Assembly (NCBI GenBank): GCA_964539665.1
Contig: CAZIKB010000146.1
Coordinates: 1 to 13,815 of the forward strand
Length of the DNA stretch: 13,815 bases
Direction of reading: 5' to 3'
DNA from: CAZIKB01 sp964539665
GTDB lineage: Bacteria > Zhuqueibacterota > Zhuqueibacteria > Oceanimicrobiales > Oceanimicrobiaceae
Positions within the stretch are counted from its first letter, which is position 1. Every line of letters starts with the position of its first letter. The notes beneath the pieces are model-generated. The model saw only the letters and a program-made list of their open reading frames with translations. It searched no databases and was not told where the DNA came from. Position numbers and translations under genes: made by a program. Positions 7,632 to 13,815 of this stretch are shown here, piece by piece.

Positions 7632-9356
7632 TTAACTCTCCAACACTGGATGCTTCAAATGAAAATCCGTGGCATCCTGATAGGCTTTTGCCACAGTTAG
7701 AGCATCTGCTTCGCCAAAAAGGTTGCCCATAAAACTGATGCTGGTCGGCGTCCCTTTCTCTGTAAAACCGTTTGGGAGTACAACACAGGGATGTCCGGTA
7801 AGATTGGTTATGAGCATGTTACTGCCGCCAAAAGATGGAACCACATACACATCGATATTGGACATAAGCTCAGCCATCGCTTCCATGACTAACGTGCGTA
7901 ATCGATTGGCCTGAATATATTCCACAGCAGGAATCATCCGCGCTTGCCGGAAGGAATTAGGCCAGGCGTTTTTAATCTGGCGCACTAAAAGGTCATCTTT
8001 ATTACTGCGGGTGAGCTCATCAAAGGCAGTGGCGGCTTCCGCACCCAGTATGAACGACATGGCCCTGATTGGATAATCCGGCAGCTCAATTGGAATTAGG
8101 TTTAAGCCTGAAGAACGCAGCACTTCAAGAGAAGCATTATCAAAAGCCTGGGATTCCTTATTTCGCCTTTCTCCTTCAAAAGCGTTTTTTACGTAGCCGA
8201 TTCGTAATTTCTTAATATCGAAGTTACCATCCCAATTGAATGGCACGTCTACCAGTGAATTATCATTTTCATCCAATCCACAAATTGCATCTAAAACAAT
8301 AGCACAATCTTCCACACTGCGGCACATGGGGCCGATTTTGTCCATGCTCCAGCTCAATGCCATGGCGCCATAACGGCTGACACGTCCATAAGTTGGACGT
8401 AAACCCGTAACCCCGCAACGGGTAGAGGGCGAAACAATGGAACCCAGGGTTTCGGTGCCAATTGAAAATCCGACTAAACCAGCCGCCGTAGTTGAACCCG
8501 GTCCCGCAGAAGAACCGCTGGAACCTTGTTCGACATTCCAGGGATTTTTGGTTTTACCGCCATACCAGACGTCGCCCCAGGCCAACGCTCCCATGGTTAA
8601 TTTCGCTACCAACACCGCACCAGCTTCTTCCAGACGTTTTACCACGGTTGCATCCATATCGATAACCTGATCTTTGTAGGGCATGGCGCCCCAGGTTGTT
8701 TTGTAGCCTTTGACCGCCAGCAAATCCTTTGCTCCCCAGGGGATGCCGTGCAGAGGCCCGCGATATTTTCCCGCAGCTATTTCTGCATCAGCTCTTTTAG
8801 CCTGCTTCAGAGCTAATTCTTCGGTTATTGTGATAACACACTGAAGCTTAGGATCGAAGCGTTTGAGGCGCTCGAGGTACATTTTAGTCAGGTCTAAAGA
8901 ACTTACCTGACGGGATTCAATTAATTGGGCAAGTTGAGTGACCGGCCAAAAAGCCACATCCTCTAATCTTCCTGGTTTCTTAGTGGGCCTTATTTTACTC
9001 ATTTTAAACGGTTTACTCGTTTTATCAAATTTCATACCCGGCAATACTGGATTGAACTGAACCGCGGGGAATACGCTATTCTCAATAGAGACTTCGCGTA
9101 TTTCATCGTATTTCTCCAGATACTCGTTTACGCCTTCCAGCATCAAATCCCGTTCCGAATCGACAAATTCCAACCCGGCTAATTTTTCCGATTCCACAAG
9201 CATGTCTTTGGTTATTTTGGGCGTCTTGTCTTCCTGTATTTTTGCCCAAAGAATTCCGGGTAAAAGTGTTGACGACAGCCCGATGCTGCTAAAATAAGCT
9301 AAAAAACTGCGACGGCTTAAATTATTTTTGTCATGTGATTCTATTGAATGTGACAT
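7632..9356 (-). CDS. Tat-exported amidase-signature hydrolase, downstream copy
   Basis: The protein has 574 residues and belongs to the amidase signature family (related to GatA and fatty-acid amide hydrolase), which cleaves carboxamide bonds with a Ser-cisSer-Lys triad. By motif alignment the triad is K210 (GIPWGAKD), S282 (within GSSGSSAGPG) and S306 (GTETLGSI). The N-terminus has a twin-arginine motif, SRRSFL (14-19), followed by a hydrophobic stretch to about 37, so the folded enzyme is probably exported by Tat. No obvious AxA cleavage site follows, so it may stay membrane-anchored. Residues 50-110 form a helical linker ending PAVQFNPVLPGM, before the amidase core (about 135-570). The start is preceded by AGGGA. 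It lies 60 bases after a paralogue of identical length. The substrate cannot be read from the sequence. It is not GatA: there is no GatB/GatC and it carries an export signal. Confidence 0.93.
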   Translation of the reverse strand: MSHSIESHDKNNLSRRSFLAYFSSIGLSSTLLPGILWAKIQEDKTPKITKDMLVESEKLAGLEFVDSERDLMLEGVNEYLEKYDEIREVSIENSVFPAVQFNPVLPGMKFDKTSKPFKMSKIRPTKKPGRLEDVAFWPVTQLAQLIESRQVSSLDLTKMYLERLKRFDPKLQCVITITEELALKQAKRADAEIAAGKYRGPLHGIPWGAKDLLAVKGYKTTWGAMPYKDQVIDMDATVVKRLEEAGAVLVAKLTMGALAWGDVWYGGKTKNPWNVEQGSSGSSAGPGSTTAAGLVGFSIGTETLGSIVSPSTRCGVTGLRPTYGRVSRYGAMALSWSMDKIGPMCRSVEDCAIVLDAICGLDENDNSLVDVPFNWDGNFDIKKLRIGYVKNAFEGERRNKESQAFDNASLEVLRSSGLNLIPIELPDYPIRAMSFILGAEAATAFDELTRSNKDDLLVRQIKNAWPNSFRQARMIPAVEYIQANRLRTLVMEAMAELMSNIDVYVVPSFGGSNMLITNLTGHPCVVLPNGFTEKGTPTSISFMGNLFGEADALTVAKAYQDATDFHLKHPVLES

Positions 9357-9416
9357 AGTAGTTCCCTTTTTTGTAGTGAATAGTAATTTACGATATAGTC
9401 TAAACCAAAAAACATA

Positions 9417-11141
9417 TTAACTTTTTAGTTCAGGATGCTTTAAATGAAACTCCGTTGCATCCTGGTAGGCTTTAGCCACGGCCAGAGTCTCAGCTTCTCC
9501 ATAGATTTTGCCAATAAAACTAATGCTTGTAGGCGAGCCTTGTTCGGTGAATCCATTTGGAAGAACAACTGCAGGATGGCCGGTAAGATTGGTCAGAGCT
9601 ACAATGTTACTGCCATAGGTAGGCAATACAAACACATCGATACCGGACATAAGTTCAGCCATGGCTTCCATAACCACGGTTCGCAGTCGATTAGCTTGAA
9701 TGTATTCAACCGCCGGAATCATTTGTCCCTGACGAAAAACAGTTGGCCAGGTGTTTTTAGCCTGCCTAACAAGTAAATCATCTTTGTTGCTTCTGGTGAG
9801 CTCATCAAAAGCGGCGGCGGCTTCGGCGTACAGAATAAAAGACATCGCACTAACCGGATAATCAGGAAATTCAATGGCAAAAAGGTCCGGGCTTAATGAA
9901 TGAATGACTTCAAGCGCAGCCATGTCATTGGCTTTCCATTTCTTATTCCGCCGCTCTGCTTCAAAAGCACTTTTTACATAGCCGATTTTTAACTTACTTA
10001 TTTCCAGGTTAGCATCCCAATTAAACGGCAAATCAACCACTGTACCATCTTTTCCATCCGGTCCGGCTATTGCATTGAACACAACTGCACAATCTTCCAC
10101 GCTCCGGCACATTGGACCTATCTTGTCCATACTCCAGCTTAAAGCCATGGCGCCATAACGACTAACCCGGCCAAAGGTAGGCCGCAAGCCTGTGACACCG
10201 CAGCGTGTGGAAGGGGAAACAATTGAACCTCTGGTTTCTGTACCAATAGCAAAGCCGACTAATCCGGCTGCTGTCGCCGCTCCCGGACCAGCCGAGGAAC
10301 CGCTTGAACCTTGTTCCAGGTTCCAGGGATTTTTGGTTTTTCCGCCAAACCAGACATCTCCCCTGGCCAGAGCCCCCATGGTTAGTTTCGCCACCAACAC
10401 CGCGCCCGCTTCTTCCAATCGTTTTACTACCGTCGCGTCCACATCAATGACCTGGTCTTTATACGGCATGGCGCCCCAGGTGGTTTTATAACCTTTAACG
10501 GCCAGCAAGTCCTTAGCGCCCCAGGGGATACCGTGCAGGGTTCCGCGATATTTGCCAGCAGCTATTTCCGCATCCGCCTGTTTGGCCTGCTTAAGGGCTA
10601 ATTCTTCAGTAAATGTTATAACACACTGTAGTTTAGGATCAAATCGTTTGAGACGTTCCAGGTACATTTTAGTTAGGTCTGAAGAACTCACCTGACGAGA
10701 TTTGATGAGCTGTGCCAGATGTGTTACCGGCCATGACGCCACTTCTTCCAGATTTGCAGGCGCTTTCAAGGCCTGGACTTCACTCAATTTGAAAGATTTT
10801 CGTTCACTGCTAAAAGTCATGCCGGGCAGAATTGGATTGAATTGAATTGCGGGAGTTACACTATTATCAAAAGATATTGTTCGTAATTCCTGGTATTTTT
10901 CCAGATAATCGCTTAATCCTTCCAGCATCAAATCCAGCTCGTCATCAGTAAATTCCAGACCAGCTAATTTTTCAGCATCAGCAAGAATGTCTTTGGAAAT
11001 ATTCGATGTGCTTTCTTCCTGTATTTTTGACCACAGAATTCCAGGCAAAAGAGTGGTAGACAATCCAATGCTGGAAAAGTAACCTAAAAAACGGCGGCGT
11101 GTTATACGGCTTTGCTCAGATTGCGGAAAATTGCTTGCCAT
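9417..11141 (-). CDS. Tat-exported amidase-signature hydrolase, upstream copy
   Basis: This is the tandem paralogue of the neighbouring amidase: 574 residues, aligning without a gap, with 433 of 574 identical residues by my hand count (about 75%). The triad is conserved as K210, S282 and S306 (GTETRGSI here). The Tat motif is TRRRFLGYF (14-22), followed by a similar hydrophobic stretch and no clear cleavage site. The core from 131 to 350 is about 92% identical between the copies. The N-terminal linker and 351-430 are much more diverged, so substrate or partner preference may differ. The ATG is preceded by AAAGGAAA at 11146-11153. A leader of 178 bases separates it from the M20 hydrolase gene, and it may be co-transcribed with the second amidase. 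The substrate is unknown. Confidence 0.93.
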   Translation of the reverse strand: MASNFPQSEQSRITRRRFLGYFSSIGLSTTLLPGILWSKIQEESTSNISKDILADAEKLAGLEFTDDELDLMLEGLSDYLEKYQELRTISFDNSVTPAIQFNPILPGMTFSSERKSFKLSEVQALKAPANLEEVASWPVTHLAQLIKSRQVSSSDLTKMYLERLKRFDPKLQCVITFTEELALKQAKQADAEIAAGKYRGTLHGIPWGAKDLLAVKGYKTTWGAMPYKDQVIDVDATVVKRLEEAGAVLVAKLTMGALARGDVWFGGKTKNPWNLEQGSSGSSAGPGAATAAGLVGFAIGTETRGSIVSPSTRCGVTGLRPTFGRVSRYGAMALSWSMDKIGPMCRSVEDCAVVFNAIAGPDGKDGTVVDLPFNWDANLEISKLKIGYVKSAFEAERRNKKWKANDMAALEVIHSLSPDLFAIEFPDYPVSAMSFILYAEAAAAFDELTRSNKDDLLVRQAKNTWPTVFRQGQMIPAVEYIQANRLRTVVMEAMAELMSGIDVFVLPTYGSNIVALTNLTGHPAVVLPNGFTEQGSPTSISFIGKIYGEAETLAVAKAYQDATEFHLKHPELKS

Positions 11142-11202
11142 GGTATTTCCTTTCGTTTAATATCATTTTTTTTAATTAAAACTGCTATTAAAAAACCGGA
11201 AG

Positions 11203-11241
11203 TCCAAATTCATTTGGAGAGAATCCTTCGATGAATCGAGG
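11203..11241 (-). terminator. Two adjacent hairpins and a T run, possible terminator or attenuator
   Basis: On the minus strand, reading from 11241, a 6-pair stem with one bulged A and loop TTCA (11225-11241) is followed by a perfect 6-pair stem TCCAAA/TTTGGA with loop TGAA (11203-11218). Eight bases later comes a run of six T. The position, 80-115 bases after the M20 stop and 60-100 bases before the amidase ATG, fits a weak terminator or a leader control element. The stems are short and the T run is offset, so function is uncertain. Confidence 0.35.
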
Positions 11242-11319
11242 CCTCCAGTTAGAATCTCACTCAAAATGTTAGTCGTAAATGTCCGATTGAACTTTTAAAA
11301 CTCCCTAGTTTAACAAATG

Positions 11320-12657
11320 TCACTCCAGGCTGCCCTGATCAATTTTCAGTACGGTCTGCAGCAAAACATTCGCCCCGTTTGCCATATCTTCCGGTCGTGT
11401 GTATTCTTTTGGCGAGTGACTGACGCCACCGACGCTTGGGACAAAGATCATTCCGGTAGGTGCAATTCGCGCCATGTCCTGCGCATCGTGTCCCGCTCCG
11501 CTGGGCATAAATTGACTACTTAAATCTAATTCATGAGCTGATTCTGCTATGATTTTGCGCAGGCGCTCATCTGTTGGCGCTGGTACAGCCATCACATCTA
11601 TTCCGCTAAAGGATATTTTTGTACCAGAATTCTGCTCAATGGCCTTCGCTTTTTGCTGGATTTTTTCAAAAAGTGAATTTATTTTCTCAGATGCCAAATC
11701 ACGCAGTTCCAGGCTCATCACGACTTTACCGGGAATAACGTTCGGCGCTCCTGGTTCAGCGGCAATGCGCCCCACGGTTCCCACCTGCCGTCCGGGTTCA
11801 CTGGTTACAACCTCATTGACTGCCGTAATTAAATGGGCCGCAGCTAACAGTGCATCCCGCCGCTTGTTCATGGGCGTTGTTCCGGCATGGTTAGCAGAAC
11901 CCTCTATGGTAACATTCCACCAATTTATACCCACAATTCCTTCGACCACGCCAATGTCAATGTTTTCCGATTCCAGAATACTGCCCTGTTCAATGTGCAG
12001 CTCAATGAATGCTCTGAAATCGCCTTTCTGGCACTGCACTTCCGCAAGCTTATCCGGATTCCCGCCAATATCACGAATACCTTCACGAACAAATTTACCA
12101 CTGTGACTAACTACTTCCAGAGCATCGGAGGTGAGTTTGCCAATCATGGCCCGGCTGCCAACCAATCCGCCCTCCTCATCTGTAAACACGATTACTTCCA
12201 GGGGATGTCGGGTTACAAACCCATTCTCGGCAAGCACCTGGACACATTCAATAGCTGCGAGCACACCTAAATTGCCATCATAGCTCCCTCCTTCCGGAAC
12301 TGAATCACTGTGTGAACCAAATAGAATAGATGGAAGTTTCGCCTCCCTTCCCTCTCGTCTTCCAACGATATTTCCTGCGGCATCAATTTTAATTGACAAT
12401 CCGGCCTCTTGCATTAGCGATATGATGTATTTGCGGCTTTCGATGTCTTCCTCGCTGTAAGCAACACGATTGACTCCACCCTGAGGATTCTTGCCGTATT
12501 CACCCAGCGCTAAAATACGCTCCTCGATTCGTCTGGCGTTGACTCTTAATTGTTTGCCATCAGAATCTCCATCAGGTTTTCCAGCTTGAATAACAGCCAA
12601 AGGGCAGGCTAATAAAACAGCAAAAATGAAAAGTAATAAACTCGTGAAGATCATCAT
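11320..12657 (-). CDS. Exported M20-family amidohydrolase (N-carbamoyl-amino-acid hydrolase / allantoate amidohydrolase type)
   Basis: This 445-residue protein matches the M20 amidohydrolase group that hydrolyses N-carbamoyl or ureido compounds with a two-metal centre. Expected ligands are H116 (GSHSD), D127 (SYDGN), E162 (DEEG), H221 (ELHIEQG) and H414 (VSHSPKE), with general base E161. Other hallmarks are HAGTTPM (257-263), GAPNVIPG (303-310) and the GAGHDAQD segment (387-394). Family members are normally cytoplasmic and about 410 residues long; this one has an extra hydrophobic N-terminus (about 1-25, ending VIQA) that looks like a Sec signal. A lipobox-like LLAC at 15-18 makes a lipoprotein possible but less likely. 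A strong AGGAGGG lies at 12666-12672. The gene is followed by two exported amidases, which supports a shared pathway outside the cytoplasm. Exact substrate is not determinable: carbamoylase, ureidoglycolate- and allantoate-type activities share these motifs. Confidence 0.92.
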   Translation of the reverse strand: MMIFTSLLLFIFAVLLACPLAVIQAGKPDGDSDGKQLRVNARRIEERILALGEYGKNPQGGVNRVAYSEEDIESRKYIISLMQEAGLSIKIDAAGNIVGRREGREAKLPSILFGSHSDSVPEGGSYDGNLGVLAAIECVQVLAENGFVTRHPLEVIVFTDEEGGLVGSRAMIGKLTSDALEVVSHSGKFVREGIRDIGGNPDKLAEVQCQKGDFRAFIELHIEQGSILESENIDIGVVEGIVGINWWNVTIEGSANHAGTTPMNKRRDALLAAAHLITAVNEVVTSEPGRQVGTVGRIAAEPGAPNVIPGKVVMSLELRDLASEKINSLFEKIQQKAKAIEQNSGTKISFSGIDVMAVPAPTDERLRKIIAESAHELDLSSQFMPSGAGHDAQDMARIAPTGMIFVPSVGGVSHSPKEYTRPEDMANGANVLLQTVLKIDQGSLE

Positions 12658-12729
12658 AGGCTTTTCCCTCCTATAAAACTAATTTTAAAATGAAAACATC
12701 AAAATGCAAATTGTAATCCATAAGTTATC

Positions 12730-12746
12730 CAGGTTTATCAAACCTG
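12730..12746. repeat. 17-base palindrome between the reductase and M20 genes
   Basis: CAGGTTT, three bases, AAACCTG: seven perfect pairs around a 3-base centre. It starts 20 bases after the reductase stop and ends 72 bases before the M20 start. No T run follows on the minus strand, so it is not a standard intrinsic terminator. It could be a transcript-end stem or an operator for the M20 gene. Confidence 0.4.
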
Positions 12747-12766
12747 CAGTACACACTACATTGCTT

Positions 12767-13750
12767 TTATTCGTGTCCTTTAATAGAACGTGGTCTATAC
12801 GGTTCTTCTAAATAGATTCGATCCTCCTCCGACAACTCGATTTCGAGGGCTGCGACCATATCCTCTAAATGTTCGGTTTTCCTTGTACCTACAATCGGAG
12901 AAGTGATGCCCGGTTGGTGAAGTACCCAGGCAAGCGCGATTTGAATGGGCTTTACTCCCTTGCGTTGAGCTAAATCAACAACTCTGTCCGCAATAGCAAA
13001 ATCCTGATCATCATAATCATAAACTTTTTTTGCATAATCATCGGTTTTGGCTCGTAAAGTCTCGCCACCACCTTTCCGGTCTCGATTACCTGTAAGAAAA
13101 CCGCGGGCTACAGGACTCCAGGGGATGATCCCGACACCCTCTTCTCTGCACAACGGCAGCATTTCCCGCTCCTCTTCACGGTAAATTAAATTGTAGTGAT
13201 TCTGCATGCTAACAAATCGGCTCCAGCCGTATAAATCTGATGTGTGCAACATTTTTGCAAACTGCCAGGCAAACATGCTGGAAGCGCCAAGGTAACGTAC
13301 CTTTCCCATTCTAACTAAATCATGCAAAGCTTCGAGAGTTTCTTCGATGGGCGTGAAATGGTCCAAACGGTGAATTTGATACAAATCCACATAGTCCGTA
13401 CCAAGCCTTTTCAGGGAAGCATCTATTTGAGAATGAATGTGCTTGCGGGAAAGACCACCCTGATTGGGCTTGTCATTTATTGGAAAGTAAACTTTTGTAG
13501 CAATGACCACTTCATCTCGTTTTGCAAAATCCTTCAACGCCCGACCGACGATCTCCTCGCTTACTCCAAGAGAATACATATTGGCGGTATCAAAAAAATT
13601 GACGCCCAAATCCAGAGCCTTTTGAATTATCGGCCGTGATTCTTTTTCTTCAATCACCCACTCGCGCCACTTTTTTGAACCAAAGGTCATACATCCCACA
13701 CATATTCGAGAAACTTTCAGACCAGTACGCCCTAAATTTACATATTGCAT
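12767..13750 (-). CDS. Aldo/keto reductase
   Basis: The protein has 327 residues from the ATG at 13750 and belongs to the aldo/keto reductase superfamily, NAD(P)H-dependent enzymes that reduce aldehydes and ketones in the cytoplasm. The catalytic tetrad is present: D54 and Y59 (FFDTANMYS), K86 (IATKV) and H127 (YQIHR). The N-terminus MQYVNLGRTGLKVSR and the late segment SPIVGTRKTEHL, at the cofactor-binding end, are typical of the YajO/Tas-like or voltage-gated channel beta-subunit-like branch. There is no export signal, unlike the next three genes. The start is chosen because AAGGAGA lies 5 bases upstream; a GTG at 13774 is in frame but would place that site inside the coding sequence. The M20 gene begins 109 bases downstream. 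A functional link with the amide hydrolases is possible but not shown by the sequence. Confidence 0.93.
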   Translation of the reverse strand: MQYVNLGRTGLKVSRICVGCMTFGSKKWREWVIEEKESRPIIQKALDLGVNFFDTANMYSLGVSEEIVGRALKDFAKRDEVVIATKVYFPINDKPNQGGLSRKHIHSQIDASLKRLGTDYVDLYQIHRLDHFTPIEETLEALHDLVRMGKVRYLGASSMFAWQFAKMLHTSDLYGWSRFVSMQNHYNLIYREEEREMLPLCREEGVGIIPWSPVARGFLTGNRDRKGGGETLRAKTDDYAKKVYDYDDQDFAIADRVVDLAQRKGVKPIQIALAWVLHQPGITSPIVGTRKTEHLEDMVAALEIELSEEDRIYLEEPYRPRSIKGHE

Positions 13751-13755
13751 TTTAT

Positions 13756-13762
13756 TCTCCTT
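13756..13762 (-). promoter_or_regulatory. Ribosome binding site fixing the reductase start
   Basis: AAGGAGA on the minus strand, five bases before the ATG at 13750. It decides against the in-frame GTG at 13774, which would code through this site and add eight residues (MQYFKENK) not expected in the family. Confidence 0.7.
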
Positions 13763-13763
13763 G

Positions 13764-13798
13764 AAATATTGCACGTAGTGTCAAAATATTGCATTATA
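13764..13798 (-). promoter_or_regulatory. Candidate promoter and operator upstream of the reductase
   Basis: A perfect TATAAT lies at 13793-13798 on the minus strand, about 43 bases before the ATG. With the usual 17-base spacer its -35 element would fall just outside the window, so the promoter cannot be completed here. Immediately downstream are two identical 9-base direct repeats, GCAATATTT, at 13784-13792 and 13764-13772, exactly 20 bases apart, about two helical turns. This is a plausible repressor site overlapping the transcription start. Confidence 0.35.
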
Positions 13799-13815
13799 CA
13801 ATCTTTTAATTTAGT

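Noticed and set aside
7632..11141. GatA subunit of the tRNA amidotransferase
   Set aside because: Both copies carry twin-arginine export motifs and have no GatB or GatC beside them.
11549..12106. Open plus-strand frame of 185 codons opposite the M20 gene
   Set aside because: It lies wholly within the confident M20 coding sequence, shows no family features, and mirrors the codon pattern of the real gene.

Overview
The window reads as bacterial chromosome, with all eight recognisable genes on the minus strand, so transcription runs from base 13815 towards base 1. No mobile element, CRISPR array, tRNA or rRNA was seen. The organism is probably a member of the FCB superphylum, most likely Calditrichota or candidate division KSB1. 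The main reason is the leftmost protein: it combines Asp-box propeller repeats, Fn3/Ig-like modules and a C-terminal module with the hallmarks ISVPL and GWNIIGNPF, an arrangement I associate with secreted proteins of those lineages. Clear Shine-Dalgarno sites (AGGAG type) before several genes argue against a typical Bacteroidota genome. The lineage is an inference and could not be tested by search.

Left half (1-7262): four consecutive genes spaced by 2, 26 and 61 bases, very probably one operon. In transcription order they encode a small secreted protein with two FlgD-like Ig domains, a protein anchored at both ends by transmembrane helices around a large extracytoplasmic domain, a 913-residue secreted von Willebrand factor A (VWA) protein ending in a probable outer-membrane beta-barrel, and a large secreted propeller/Fn3/Ig protein that runs off the left edge. 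Together they look like a set of envelope or surface proteins. I recognise no named system with this gene order, and it is the best candidate here for something undescribed.

A 369-base non-coding stretch (7263-7631) separates this operon from the right half.

Right half (7632-13750): two tandem Tat-exported amidase-signature enzymes (about 75% identical and gap-free by my hand alignment), an exported M20-family amidohydrolase of the N-carbamoyl-amino-acid hydrolase/allantoate amidohydrolase type, and a cytoplasmic aldo/keto reductase. Three of the four are amide-bond hydrolases with export signals, which suggests hydrolysis of amide, carbamoyl or ureido compounds outside the cytoplasm; the substrate is unknown. 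The right half is visibly richer in G+C than the left in the lines counted. Possible regulatory structures are two hairpins in the 178-base leader of the upstream amidase, a 17-base palindrome between the reductase and the M20 gene, and direct repeats beside a TATAAT element upstream of the reductase.
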